Assembly: GCF_035083965.1 (NCBI RefSeq)
Contig: NC_089722.1
Span: 38,549,958 to 38,613,957 of the forward strand
Direction: 5' to 3'
Length of the DNA stretch: 64,000 nucleotides
From: Branchiostoma lanceolatum
Taxonomy: Eukaryota > Chordata > Leptocardii > Amphioxiformes > Branchiostomatidae
In this document: positions 13,501-27,187 of the stretch, one piece after another
Numbering within the stretch: position 1 is the first letter of the stretch
Layout: every line of letters starts with the position of its first letter
Notes under the pieces: model-generated
The model's input: the letters and a program-made list of their open reading frames with translations, nothing else
Databases searched by the model: none
What the model was told of the DNA's origin: nothing
Position numbers and translations under genes: made by a program

Positions 13501-16500
13501 AAAACATCATCTTTCGCCTACGGGCACATGGCGTTGACAACACCCGATCCCGTTCGAACTCGGATAGTTAAGCAACGTCGAGTCCGGTCAGTGCCTGGAT
13601 GGGAGACCTCCGGGGAACACCATTCTGTTGACGTCTTTTTGATTTTTTTTCTTTCAATCATTGGAACAAGTGGCTACAAGTAAGCCACCAAAACATCATC
13701 TTTCGCCTACGGCCACATCACGTTGACAACACCCGATCCCGTTCGATCTCGGATAGTTAAGCAACGTCGAGTCCGGTCAGTACCTGGATGGGAGACCACT
13801 TGGGAACACCGGATGCTGTAGGCGTCTTTTTGATTTTTTTTCTTTCAATCATTGGAAAAGGTGGCTATAAGTAAGCCAGCAAAACATCATCTTTCGCCTA
13901 CGGGCACATGGCGTTGACAACACCCGATCCCGTTCAAACTCGGATAGTTAAGCAACGTCGAGTCCGGTCAGTGCCTGGATGGGAGACCTCCGGGGAACAC
14001 CGGATGCTGTAGACGTCTTTTTTCTTTTTTTTCTTTCAATCATTGGAACAAGTGGCTACAAGTAAGCCACCAAAACATCATCTTTCGCCTACGGCCACAT
14101 CACGTTGAGAACACCCGATCCCGTTCGATCTCGGATAGTTAAGCAACGTCGAGTCCGGTCAGTACCTGGATGGGAGACCACTTGGGAACACCGGATGCTG
14201 TAGGCGTCTTTTTGATTTTTTTTCTTTCAATCATTGGAAAAGGTGGCTATAAGTAAGCCAGCAAAACATCATCTTTCGCCTACGGGCACATGGCGTTGAC
14301 AACACCCGATCCCGTTCGAACTCGGATAGTTAAGCAACGTCGAGTCCGGTCAGTGCCTGGATGGGAGACCTCCGGGGAACACCATTCTGTAGACGTCTTT
14401 TTGATTTTTTTTCTTTCAATCATTGGAACAAGTGGCTACAAGTAAGCCACCAAAACATCATCTTTCGCCTACGGCCACATCACGTTGAGACCACCCGATC
14501 CCGTTCGATCTCGGATAGTTAAGCAACGTCGAGTCCGGTCAGTACCTGGATGGGAGACCACTTGGGAACACCGGATGCTGTTGGCGTCTTTTTGAATTTT
14601 TTTCTTTCAATCATTGGAAAAGGTGGCTATAAGTAAGCCACCAAAACATCATCTTTCGCCTACGGGTACATGGCGTTGACAACACCCGATCCCGTTCGAA
14701 CTCGGATAGTTAAGCAACGTCGAGTCCGGTCAGTGCCTGGATGGGAGACCTCCGGGGAACACCATTCTGTAGACGTCTTTTTGATTTTTTTTCTTTCAAT
14801 CATTGGAACAAGTGGCTACAAGTAAGCCACCAAAACATCATCTTTCGCCTACGGCCACATCACGTTGAGAACACCCGATCCCGTTCGATCTCGGATAGTT
14901 AAGCAACGTCGAGTCCGGTCAGTACCTGGATGGGAGACCACTTGGGAACACCGGATGCTGTAGGCGTCTTTTTGATTTTTTTTCTTTCAATCATTGGAAA
15001 AGGTGGCTATAAGTAAGCCAGCAAAACATCATCTTTCGCCTACGGGCACATGGCGTTGAGAACACCCGATCCCGTTCGAACTCGGATAGTTAAGCAACGT
15101 CCAGTCCGGTCAGTGCCTGGATGGGAGACCTCCGGGGAACACCATTCTGTAGACGTCTTTTTGATTTTTTTTCTTTCAATCATTGGAACAAGTGGCTACA
15201 AGTAAGCCACCAAAACATCATCTTTCGCCTACGGCCACATCACGTTGAGAACACCCGATCCCGTTCGATCTCGGATAGTTAAGCAACGTCGAGTCCGGTC
15301 AGTACCTGGATGGGAGACCACTTGGGAACACCGGATGCTGTAGGCGTCTTTTTGATTTTTTTTCTGTCAATCATTGGAAAAGGTGGCTATAAGTAAGCCA
15401 GCAAAACATCATCTTTCGCCTACGGGCACATGGCGTTGACAACACCCGATCCCGTTCGAACTCGGATAGTTAAGCAACGTCGAGTCCGGTCAGTGCCTGG
15501 ATGGGAGACCTCCGGGGAACACCATTCTGTAGACGTCTTTTTGATTTTTTTTCTTTCAATCATTGGAACAAGTGGCTACAAGTAAGCCACCAAAACATCA
15601 TCTTTCGCCTACGGCCACATCACGTTGAGAACACCCGATCCCGTTCGATCTCGGATAGTTAAGCAACGTCGAGTCCGGTCAGTACCTGGATGGGAGACCA
15701 CTTGGGAACACCGGATGCTGTAGGCGTCTTTTTGATTTTTTTTCTTTCAATCATTGGAAAAGGTGGCTATAAGTAAGCCAGCAAAACATCATCTTTCGCC
15801 TACGGGCACATGGCGTTGACAACACCCGATCCCGTTCGAACTCGGATAGTTAAGCAACGTCGAGTCCGGTCAGTGCCTGGATGGGAGACCTCCGGGGAAC
15901 ACCATTCTGTAGACGTCTTTTTGATTTTTTTTCTTTCAATCATTGGAACAAGTGGCTACAAGTAAGCCACCAAAACATCATCTTTCGCCTACGGCCACAT
16001 CACGTTGAGACCACCCGATCCCGTTCGATCTCGGATAGTTAAGCAACGTCGAGTCCGGTCAGTACCTGGATGGGAGACCACTTGGGAACACCGGATGCTG
16101 TAGGCGTCTTTTTGATTTTTTTTCTTTCAATCATTGGAAAAGGTGGCTATAAGTAAGCCAGCAAAACATCATCTTTCGCCTACGGGCACATGGCGTTGAC
16201 AACACCCGATCCCGTTCGAACTCGGATAGTTAAGCAACGTCGAGTCCGGTCAGTGCCTGGATGGGAGACCTCCGGGGAACACCATTCTGTAGACGTCTTT
16301 TTGATTTTTTTTCTTTCAATCATTGGAACAAGTGGCTACAAGTAAGCCACCAAAACATCATCTTTCGCCTACGGCCACATCACGTTGAGAACACCCGATC
16401 CCGTTCGATCTCGGATAGTTAAGCAACGTCGAGTCCGGTCAGTACCTGGATGGGAGACCACTTGGGAACACCGGATACTGTAGGCGTCTTTTTGATTTTT

Positions 16501-18799
16501 TTTCTTTCAATCATTGGAAAAGGTGGCTATAAGTAAGCCAGCAAAACATCATCTTTCGCCTACGGGCACATGGCGTTGACAACACCCGATCCCGTTCGAA
16601 CTCGGATAGTTAAGCAACGTCGAGTCCGGTCAGTGCCTGGATGGGAGACCTCCGGGGAACACCATTCTGTAGACGTCTTTTTGATTTTTTTTCTTTCAAT
16701 CATTGGAACAAGTGGCTACAAGTAAGCCACCAAAACATCATCTTTCGCCTACGGCCACATCACGTTGAGACCACCCGATCCCGTTCGATCTCGGATAGTT
16801 AAGCAACGTCGAGTCCGGTCAGTACCTGGATGGGAGACCACTTGGGAACACCGGATGCTGTAGGCGTCTTTTTGATTTTTTTTCTTTCAATCATTGGAAA
16901 AGGTGGCTATAAGTAAGCCAGCAAAACATCATCTTTCGCCTACGGGCACATGGCGTTGACAACACCCGATCCCGTTCGAACTCGGATAGTTAAGCAACGT
17001 CGAGTCCGGTCAGTGCCTGGATGGGAGACCTCCGGGGAACACCATTCTGTAGACGTCTTTTTGATTTTTTTTCTTTCAATCATTGGAACAAGTGGCTACA
17101 AGTAAGCCACCAAAACATCATCTTTCGCCTACGGCCACATCACGTTGAGAACACCCGATCCCGTTCGATCTCGGATAGTTAAGCAACGTCGAGTCCGGTC
17201 AGTACCTGGATGGGAGACCACTTGGGAACACCGGATGCTGTAGGCGTCTTTTTGATTTTTTTTCTTTCAATCATTGGAAAAGGTGGCTATAAGTAAGCCA
17301 GCAAAACATCATCTTTCGCCTACGGGCACATGGCGTTGACAACACCCGATCCCGTTCGAACTCGGATAGTTAAGCAACGTCGAGTCCGGTCAGTGCCTGG
17401 ATGGGAGACCTCCGGGGAACACCATTCTGTAGACGTCTTTTTGATTTTTTTTCTTTCAATCATTGGAACAAGTGGCTACAAGTAAGCCACCAAAACATCA
17501 TCTTTCGCCTACGGCCACATCACGTTGAGACCACCCGATCCCGTTCGATCTCGGATAGTTAAGCAACGTCGAGTCCGGTCAGTACCTGGATGGGAGACCA
17601 CTTGGGAACACCGGATGCTGTAGGCGTCTTTTTAATTTGTTTTTCTTTCAATCATTGGAAAAGGTGGCTATAAGTAAGCCAGCAAAACATCATCTTTCGC
17701 CTACGGGCACATGGCGTTGACAACACCCGATCCCGTTCGAACTCGGATAGTTAAGCAACGTCGAGTCCGGTCAGTGCCTGGATGGGAGACCTCCGGGGAA
17801 CACCATTCTGTAGGCGTCTTTTTGATTTTTTTTTCTTTCAATCATTGGAACAAGTGGCTATAAGGTAGCCACCAAAACATCATCTTTCGCCTACGGGCAC
17901 ATCACGTTGACAACACCCGATCCCGTTCGAACTCGGATAGTTAAGCAACGTCGAGTCCGGTCAGTGCCTGGATGAGAGACCTCCGGGGAACACCGGATGC
18001 TGTAGGCGTCTTTTTGATTTGTTTTTCTTTCAATCATTGGAAAAAGTGACTATAAGTAAGCCAGCAAAACATCTTCTTTCGCCTACGGGCACATGGCGTT
18101 GACAACAACCGATCCCGTTCGAACTCGGATAGTTAAGCAACGTCGAGTCCGGTCAGTACCTGGATGGGAGACCTCCAGGGAATACCGGATGCTGTAGGCG
18201 TCTTTTTGATTTTTTTTTCTTTCAATCATTGGAAAAGGTGGCTATGAGTAAGCCAGCAAAACATCATCTTTCGCCTACGGGCACATGGCGTTGACAACAC
18301 CCGATCCCGTTCGAACTCGGATAGTTAAGCAACGTCGAGTCCGGTCAGTGCCTGGATGGGAGACCTCCGGGGAACACCATTCTGTAGACGTCTTTTTGAT
18401 TTTTTTTCTTTCAATCATTGGAACAAGTGGCTACAAGTAAGCCACCAATACATCATCTTTCGCCTACGGCCACATCACGTTGAGACCACCCGATCCCGTT
18501 CGATCTCTGATAGTTAAGCAACGTCGAGTCCGGTCAGTACCTGGATGGGAGACCACTTGGGAACACCGGATGCTGTAGGCGTCTTTTTGATTTTTTTTCT
18601 TTCAATCATTGGAGAAGGTGGCTATAAGTAAGCCAGCAAAACATCATCTTTCGCCTACGGGCACATGGCGTTGACAACACCCGATCCCGTTCGAACTCGG
18701 ATAGTTAAGCAACGTCGAGTCCGGTCAGTGCCTGGATGGGAGACCTCCGGGGAACACCGGATACTGTAGACGTCTTTTTGATTTTTTTTCTTTCAATCA

Positions 18800-21300
18800 T
18801 TGGAACAAGTGGCTACAAGTAAGCCACCAAAACATCATCTTTCGCCTACGGCCACATCACGTTGAGAACACCCGATCCCGTTCGATCTCGGATAGTTAAG
18901 CAACGTCGAGTCCGGTCAGTACCTGGATGGGAGACCACTTGGGAACACCGGATGCTGTAGGCGTCTTTTTGATTTTTTTTCTTTCAATCATTGGAAAAGG
19001 TGGCTATAAGTAAGCCAGCAAAACATCATCTTTCGCCTACGGGCACATGGCGTTGACAACACCCGATCCCGTTCGAACTCGGATAGTTAAGCAACGTCGA
19101 GTCCGGTCAGTGCCTGGATGGGAGACCTCCGGGGAACACCATTCTGTAGACGTCTTTTTGATTTTTTTTCTTTCAATCATTGGAACAAGTGGCTACAAGT
19201 AAGCCACCAAAACATCATCTTTCGCCTACGGCCACATCACGTTGAGAACACCCGATCCCGTTCGATCTCGGATAGTTAAGCAACGTCGAGTCCGGTCAGT
19301 ACCTGGATGGGAGACCACTTGGGAACACCGGATGCTGTTGGCGTCTTTTTGAATTTTTTTCTTTCAATCATTGGAAAAGGTGGCTATAAGTAAGCCACCA
19401 AAACATCATCTTTCGCCTACGGGTACATGGCGTTGACAACACCCGATCCCGTTCGAACTCGGATAGTTAAGCAACGTCGAGTCCGGTCAGTGCCTGGATG
19501 GGAGACCTCCGGGGAACACCATTCTGTAGACGTCTTTTTGATTTTTTTTCTTTCAGTCATTGGAACAAGTGGCTACAAGTAAGCCACCAAAACATCATCT
19601 TTCGCCTACGGCCACATCACGTTGAGAACACCCGATCCCGTTCGATCTCGGATAGTTAAGCAACGTCGAGTCCGGTCAGTACCTGGATGGGAGACCACTT
19701 GGGAACACCGGATGCTGTAGGCGTCTTTTTGATTTTTTTTCTTTCAATCATTGGAAAAGGTGGCTATAAGTAAGCCAGCAAAACATCATCTTTCGCCTAC
19801 GGGCACATGGCGTTGACAACACCCGATCCCGTTCGAACTCGGAAAGTTAAGCAACGTCGAGTCCGGTCAGTGCCTGGATGGGAGACCTCCGGGGAACACC
19901 ATTCTGAGACGTCTTTTTGATTTTTTTTCTTTCAATCATTGGAACAAGTGGCTACAAGTAAGCCACCAAAACATCATCTTTCGCCTACGGCCACATCACG
20001 TTGAGAACACCCGATCCCGTTCGATCTCGGATAGTTAAGCAACGTCGAGTCCGGTCAGTACCTGGATGGGAGACCACTTGGGAACACCGGATGCTGTTGG
20101 CGTCTTTTTGATTTTTTTTCTTTCAATCATTGGAAAAGGTGGCTATAAGTAAGCCAGCAAAACATCATCTTTCGCCTACGGGCACATGGCGTTGACAACA
20201 CCCGATCCCGTTCGAACTCGGATAGTTAAGCAACGTCGAGTCCGGTCAGTGCCTGGATGGGAGACCTCCGGGGAACACCATTCTGTAGACGTCTTTTTGA
20301 TTTTTTTTCTTTCAATCATTGGAACAAGTGGCTACAAGTAAGCCACCAAAACATCATCTTTCGCCTACGGCCACATCACGTTGAGAACACCCGATCCCGT
20401 TCGATCTCGGATAGTTAAGCAACGTCGAGTCCGGTCAGTACCTGGATGGGAGACCACTTGGGAACACCGGATGCTGTTGGCGTCTTTTTGAATTTTTTTC
20501 TTTCAATCATTGGAAAAGGTGGCTATAAGTAAGCCACCAAAACATCATCTTTCGCCTACGGGTACATGGCGTTGACAACACCCGATCCCGTTCGAACTCG
20601 GATGGTTAAGCAACGTCGAGTCCGGTCAGTGCCTGGATGGGAGACCTCCGGGGAACACCATTCTGTAGACGTCTTTTTGATTTTTTTTCTTTCAGTCATT
20701 GGAACAAGTGGCTACAAGTAAGCCACCAAAACATCATCTTTCGCCTACGGCCACATCACGTTGAGAACACCCGATCCCGTTCGATCTCGGATAGTTAAGC
20801 AACGTCGAGTCCGGTCAGTACCTGGATGGGAGACCACTTGGGAACACCGGATGCTGTAGGCGTCTTTTTGATTTTTTTTCTTTCAATCATTGGAAAAGGT
20901 GGCTATAAGTAAGCCAGCAAAACATCATCTTTCGCCTACGGGCACATGGCGTTGACAACACCCGATCCCGTTCGAACTCGGAAAGTTAAGCAACGTCGAG
21001 TCCGGTCAGTGCCTGGATGGGAGACCTCCGGGGAACACCATTCTGAGACGTCTTTTTGATTTTTTTTCTTTCAATCATTGGAACAAGTGGCTACAAGTAA
21101 GCCACCAAAACATCATCTTTCGCCTACGGCCACATCACGTTGAGAACACCCGATCCCGTTCGATCTCGGATAGTTAAGCAACGTCGAGTCCGGTCAGTAC
21201 CTGGATGGGAGACCACTTGGGAACACCGGATGCTGTTGGCGTCTTTTTGATTTTTTTTCTTTCAATCATTGGAAAAGGTGGCTATAAGTAAGCCAGCAAA
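18800..21300 (+). repeat. 1.14-kb block duplication in the 5S array (three dimers)
   Basis: A private set of changes is repeated 1139-1140 bp apart. The gggtacatgg gene start is at 19415 and 20554, ggaaagttaagc at about 19840 and 20980, and ttctgagacg (shortened gene end) at about 19904 and 21044. The first marker also occurs at 14658, 4757 bp earlier, which ties this block to an older larger duplication. Confidence 0.75.
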
Positions 21301-21619
21301 ACATCATCTTTCGCCTACGGGCACATGGCGTTGACAACACCCGATCCCGTTCGAACTCGGATAGTTAAGCAACGTCGAGTCCGGTCAGTGCCTGGATGGG
21401 AGACCTCCGGGGAACACCATTCTGTAGACGTCTTTTTGATTTTTTTTCTTTCAATCATTGGAACAAGTGGCTACAAGTAAGCCACCAAAACATCATCTTT
21501 CGCCTACGGCCACATCACGTTGAGAACACCCGATCCCGTTCGATCTCGGATAGTTAAGCAACGTCGAGTCCGGTCAGTACCTGGATGGGAGACCACTTGG
21601 GAACACCGGATGCTGTAGG

Positions 21620-22770
21620 CGTCTTTTTAATTCGTTTTTCTTTCAATCATTGGAAAAAGTGACTATAAGTAAGCCACCAAAACATCATCTTTTGCCTACG
21701 GGCACATGGCGTTGACAACACCCGATCCCGTTCGAACTCGGATAGTTAAGCAACGTCGAGTCCGGTCAGTACCTGGATGGGAGACCTCCGGGGAACACCG
21801 GATACTGTAGGCGTCTTTTTGAATTTTTTCCTTTCATTCATTGGAAAAAGTGGCTATAAGGTAGCCACGAAAACATCATCTTTCGCCTACGGGCACATCA
21901 CGTTGACAACACCCGATCCCGTTCGAACTCGGATAGTTAAGCAACGTCGAGTCCGGTCAGTACCTGGATGGGAGACCTCCGGGGAACACCGGATACTGTA
22001 GGCGTCTTTTTGATTTTTTTTTCTTTCAATCATTGGAAAAAGTGGCTATAAGGTAGCCACGAAAACATTATCTTTCGCCTACGGGCACATGGCGTTGATA
22101 ACACCCGATCCCGTTCGAACTCGGATAGTTAAGCAACGTCGAGTCCGGTCAGTACCTGGATGGGAGACCTCCGGGGAACACCATTCTGTAGACGTCTTTT
22201 TGATTTTTTTTCTTTCAATCATTGGAAAAAGTGGCTACAAGTAAGCCACCAAAACATCATCTTTCGCCTACGGGCACATCACGTTGAGAACACCCGATCC
22301 CGTTCGATCTCGGATAGTTAAGCAACGTCGAGTCCGGTCAGTACCTGGATGGGAGACCTCCAGGGAACACCGGATGCTGTAGGCGTCTTTTTGATTTTTG
22401 TTCTTTCAATCATTGGAAAAAGTGACTATAAGTAAGCCACCAAAACATCAGCTTTCGCCTACGGCCACATCACGTTGACAACACCCGATCCCGTTAGAAC
22501 TCGGATAGTTAAGCAACGTCAAGTCCGGTCAGTACCTGGATAGGAGACCTCCGGGGAACACCGGATGCTGTAGACGTCTTTTTGATTATTTTTCTTTCAA
22601 TCATTGGAACAAGTGGCTATAAGGAAGCCATCAAAACATCATCTTTCGCCTACGGGCACATCACGTTGACAACATCCGACACCGTTCGAACTCGGATAGT
22701 TAAGCAACGTCGAGTCCGGTCAGTACCTGAATGGGAGACCTCCGTCAAACACCGGATGCTGTGGACGTCT
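21620..22770 (+). rRNA. Diverged 5S copies at the array edge
   Basis: The final six or so copies no longer follow the clean A/B alternation. They mix type A and B blocks and carry private changes such as ccgttagaac, gtcaagtccgg, ggataggagacc, aacatccgacacc and tccgtcaaac. The last gene (22648-22766) still has gene length and a cttttt run, after which unrelated sequence (ggcgacgcctcagg) starts abruptly. Homogenisation is expected to be weakest at array ends. Confidence 0.8.
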
Positions 22771-24530
22771 TTTTGGCGACGCCTCAGGGGCGAGCCTAAT
22801 AATATACTTTACGCCCGTTCTGCAAGAATTCCCAGAATTGTACAGGCATGCCTGGAATTTGTTCGTGCATAGTTGCAACATATGAGTATTCCCTGGGGAA
22901 TTTGTTTTGAAGTGGCCTGTCCCTCTGTTGAATTGGAAGTAGTAACGGGGTTGGCAAACAGTTTGATGGAATGTTTTGTCATGGATTTTCAAAATGTATG
23001 TCTTTAATGTAATCGGGTAGTAATTACGGTTGTTTATTAAAGCGTTTATTGTAATGATCTATACATGTATATATAAAGATGTTTTGTATGTAACAAGGGC
23101 GAATAATATATTGCACATATTTTTGGTTGATTAGATGCAATTAGAATGAATACGGATAGCTTGATGTTTTAAAAAACCTTTGTTGTTTGAATAAGTGATT
23201 CATTTGCAAGTAGTGTATATGTCATCAGTTTTGCAATGATCTACGTTTCGAAGAAAAAGGACAGCTATAGTATGGTTATATTCTTATTTTAAGAACATGA
23301 TAAAAACATATGAATTTGTTTTGAAGCAATGTTGAATATTCCACGACCCGGCACAGATACGGACATGTCAATTTTTTACGAGATAGAATCGATAACTGTC
23401 ATATGGATGGAATGGGGGACTCTTATATTGATCTGTACATCGTTCCAAAGGCAGATAAAATACAAAATAACAGACAACTGGGTGAAACTTTACTACATTG
23501 TATTTGTTTTGGATTAACAAGTTAGTTGCCGTAGTGGGTCGTCATTGCACTTTAGGGAGACTTTGAGTATACACATGGAAACACTACAATTATATAGACG
23601 AAAGATACCATTAGGTACAGAGTTAAGAGGTGCTCAATTTTTTTGCTAGTAACGTACTTACGTCATTCGTATCAAAGTACATTCATGATCATTTGATCAA
23701 ACTGTAAGTTCTAAATATCATAATGTTATACAAGATAGAAACGTGAACAGTAATACGAATACAATTGGGGCTCCTATATTGTCCTGTACATCGTTACAAA
23801 GTCAGATGGAATACAAAATATATAGGTTGCTCCAGCCTTTCTTCATCCTCCCATCCGTATCATCTCATAACTCCTGAAAAAAAAAGCTGATGAATACTCT
23901 CAACTTTGGTTGTACAGCAGTTTCATACATTACATGCAACTAGCTATTGTTATAACGTGTAAGAGATTAATATTCCTATGATATTCGGTAGAAAATAGAA
24001 GGTTGCACATGTCTGTATGATACTCTCTACGGTTACGTTGTTCAACTCTACATTTGAAATCATTTCCGATCCAAAAGCTAGAGACGTCCTTTATACTGGA
24101 CATGTAGATAATTCATTTGTCTACTAGAAGTTTCTCATTATACGTGGTCTTATCGACTGACACAAATACATAAACATAATTTCTGCAACTTTGATTTAAA
24201 GTCAATGCACATTCATTCACTCCCTCACTCACTTACTCACTCACTCACATTAATGGGTAACTGAACTGTTGGGAAAATTTGTAACTCAGGGATATTTGTG
24301 TCAGCTTAAATTAACAGGATATTTATGAATTTGTAACTTTGCAAGAAATATTGCAATTCAATGTCGAAAAGATTACGGTACTTATCATCTCTCTCCGCAC
24401 CTACTTAGAAGTTTACACAAATTAAACGACAGGCCACAAAACCATTTCTGGGTAAGTTAAATCTAACACGGTAAAATCTAAACGAACTCATGATCAGGTA
24501 TATGGCTGGCCAGGGGTGCTACATTTCCAA
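22771..24530. other. AT-rich intergenic stretch, nothing recognised
   Basis: This is unique-looking AT-rich DNA after the array. I see no convincing exon, RNA gene or terminal-repeat element. There is a short actc microsatellite near 24218-24248. The small open frames here (for example 23329-23517) lack protein-like composition and splice context. Confidence 0.5.
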
Positions 24531-24531
24531 A

Positions 24532-24942
24532 TCAGTTTTCCATCAGGCAGTGTGCATGACATATAGAGGACATGTCGTTTGTAAACACTGTGTTCGACAA
24601 TAGAATAAATGATTTACTCCACGAAATATCGGGGTGATCAAACATAGAAACGGCAGAGTCTATGTGTACAGAAACATATGCGCCGTGCAACAGGTTCAGA
24701 CCTAAAACTTTACTGACCTTCAGACCGCTATCTGAATCTCCGTCAGAGGGAAGGCGTGGTGTCGTTTCAACTTCCTGGCCTTTTCCTCGGCTCCGGATGG
24801 GCGGAGGTCCATTGGGCCGGAGGTGCCAGCTTTGTGGTCTATTCTTTGCTTTCTTGAGTACCGAAGCTGCTAAGCCTTCCCCTTTCTGTTCTTGGTTGAA
24901 GGTAGCCCATGAAATGACGAGGAATTTGGAAGAATGGATCAA
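24532..24942 (-). other. Open frame of 136 codons, doubtful coding
   Basis: The frame is open for 136 codons on the minus strand, with another open frame on the opposite strand over the same GC-richer segment. The minus product has a basic, Pro/Arg-rich middle and no domain I recognise. No clear splice or polyadenylation signals support it. It may be an exon fragment or repeat-derived. I would not call it a gene on this evidence. Confidence 0.2.
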
Positions 24943-25119
24943 ACTTCTTTACACAAATTTGCAACCCTAACTGCGCCTGCGAATGAAGCCCTCCATGGTC
25001 AAAGTCCCCCGGCAAATGTTCTCCCTATAGCCGGCGCGGTTAGTCTGATAGAGACTATCCTAAAAGCGTGCTTGATTGTTCGACTGTCGTTATCCCTTTG
25101 TGTCCTGTCGCATACTGGT

Positions 25120-25290
25120 TCCGCCTTGCCGTGGTCGGTTAGTTACGCGTTGCTGTCGGTTACGCCCTGTTGTTGGCGATTGGTTGCGCCCTGTTGTCGT
25201 TTACGCCCTGTTGTCGGTGATTGGTTACCCCCATCTCTCGGTTACGCCCAGCTGTCGGCGGTTTGTTGCGCCCTATTGTGGGTGGTCTAG
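25120..25290. repeat. Degenerate minisatellite, gttacgccctgttgtcgg-like units
   Basis: Imperfect copies of gttacgccctgttgtcgg and gattggttgcgccc alternate several times. They produce two overlapping Cys/Val-rich open frames that are artefacts of the repeat. Confidence 0.65.
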
Positions 25291-25589
25291 ATTAGCATGT
25301 CCAGCCCTGAGATCCGGAGGGACAACTAAAATCCCATCAGCTGGATGCCAGATGTCAGCACAAAGAACGACCCCTTTAGCCATGTTAGCCGGGCAGAGAA
25401 ACACATGTTCCGCCTTTTAACTTAGGGTCTAACTGTCTATGTTAACTTTTCCTTGGGGGTATGTTGACATGTCCTGGAGCCGAGAAATTTACTGGTCTGT
25501 GCAGGTACAGTACTTGAATCGGTCTGGCATCCAGGCTATGTAGGATCAAGTTGGTAGGATTGCTTTCTTTTTTCATATGTACCCCTAAC

Positions 25590-26210
25590 CTGTTTTTGTT
25601 GTGTTTGCATGTGTCTGTCTGTGTTTCCACATACTAACTAGTACACATTTTGGGCAGTATAACTCAAGACATGCAAGAAGCTACGGATAAAACACGTTGA
25701 AATTATAATCTCCATGCCGAAAATGGGGATATACATTGTAGTTATTGGCCTGTCTGCCTGTGTGTCTGTTTGTGTTTCCGATTCCTTTAATCAGTACTAG
25801 TATAACTGAAGAATCTCTGGATGGATTTTGATGATATCTGGCATGTGGGTAGGTGTTGGGATGACGTATGGCAAGGTCAATTTTGGACCGCCTTGTATGT
25901 AACCCTGGTACTGCAGCAGAACTTCCGTTTTTTGTATCATTTGACCTGGGCGTGCCATGGTCTTGATATTTTGGTGGCAGTTAACGTGTATAATGTAAGA
26001 GGGAAGTGTTGTAGGTTTGGGCCCCCTAGCAGCTTGCTCTGCAACTACGTTTTTGTCAAAATCTTCCAAGGAGAATACTAGGTAACTGAAGAAAGGAACG
26101 ACGAATTTCCATGATATTTAGTATGCAGGCAGCTTAGCCAGAGATGTACGTAATGAAGTATAAATTATGCAATTAGGGACTGAATTTGCATAATTGATGA
26201 GGGAAATCTA
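25590..26210. repeat. Dispersed repeat-like segment of unknown class
   Basis: Phrases such as gtgtctgtctgtgtttcc, tggatggattttgatgatat and ctgcagcagaacttccg, followed by aatttgcataattgatgagg, have the look of a dispersed repeat with internal re-use. A similar cataattaatgagg phrase occurs at about 30241. I cannot name its family. Confidence 0.35.
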
Positions 26211-26994
26211 TCTTTGCAGTGTTTTCTATTATAGGATTCAAGTACATGTATCAATTATTTTTTATGTCGCCGAAGGTTAAACAACGTCGAGCACTTCCAC
26301 ACTGTCCACAAAACTCCGGGGTACCATGTATACACAAGTATATACTAGCTTTGACTAAACTAAAACTATGCATATGGATGTCTCCATTCCAGTTCAGCTT
26401 CTTCCAGCAACAACGGATTTTGATATTACCTTTATCATAATGCAGCTTTAAAGAAACTTTGTCAAAATAACTTGCGTTGTAAACAGATTAATCATGAAGC
26501 CATTACATCCGCGGTGGCAGGTAGCGTATCCCCGGAATCTAACCGGGACACATGAAATAGGAAAGCCCTGTGCTCTGGATACAAAACTTGGTTCCAGTAC
26601 TAATCAAAAAATGTAACAAGAGTACGTAAGTCACAGTTACGTATGCCACATGTCTGAGATTCCTATCTACACAGTGCTACAAGAACATGAAATGCAATGG
26701 GTTATAAACTTTCCTTATTTATTATGCAAATTAGCGTCTGATTCGTATTTATTATTTTATTTATTTATTTGTATCAGGCCCATGGCCCATAAAAACAGAC
26801 ACAGTACATATGATCTATATTTTATTGTCTAAATCATTGCTCAAGCGACATACATTGTACCAAACTTCATGACGATCCGTCGACCCCTTTTGGGGTTATA
26901 CTATTTCAAAGTCTGAAACAAAATCGGCCCCCGAACAGACACTCATCTGCTTGGAGATACTTAGTAAACTGAAGCTATGCACCATTTCACAACT
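26211..26994. other. AT-rich intergenic stretch
   Basis: No gene is seen. A tttattatttatttattt run at about 26745-26770 followed by caggcccatggcccataaa resembles the tail of an old retroposon on the minus strand, but it is too short to assign. Confidence 0.3.
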
Positions 26995-27187
26995 CTATAC
27001 AATAGGGGTGATTCTGAAATATTGCATTTAGTTCAATATAAAAACTGCTACGGTAAATTAAACACAACGTGCATTATCACGGGCATACTAGCAGACGAAA
27101 TGCATAATTACATACAAATACAACGAATAGAATCCTGACTTTTAGCTGCGAATACTTTGAAACAACTGCCCACCATCTACTGCACAG
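26995..27187. repeat. Older repeat, copy without the 28-kb insertion
   Basis: The run aataggggtg, gaaatatt, aaaactgctacgg, attatcacgggcata and ttttagctgcgaa matches the sequence flanking the inverted-end element at 28125-28160 and 29335-29465. It lacks the 1.17-kb insertion and so serves as a diverged empty-site relative. Confidence 0.6.

Larger units (their letters stand above)
1..22770 (+). repeat. Tandem 5S rDNA array, about 120 copies
   Basis: The stretch is one unbroken head-to-tail array of 5S rRNA genes, all on the + strand. Each gene of 117-119 nt begins gcctacgg and ends ctgtagac or ctgtaggc. It is followed by a T-rich terminator and a 70-bp spacer. Two gene types alternate, with repeat starts at 10, 199, 390 and so on, giving an exact 380-bp dimer over long distances (10, 390, 770). 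The first copy is cut only by the window edge upstream and the last gene starts at 22648. Copy number is from length divided by about 190 bp, so it is approximate. The spacer carries a small hairpin (gtggct/agccac) and a TATA-like ctataag about 30 bp before the type B genes. Type A genes instead have ctacaag there. Open frames of 74-97 codons read through here are artefacts. Confidence 0.97.

Noticed and set aside
1-22770. CRISPR-like or satellite array
   Set aside because: Repeat units are full 5S rRNA genes with Pol III control boxes and T-run terminators; there are no unique spacers.
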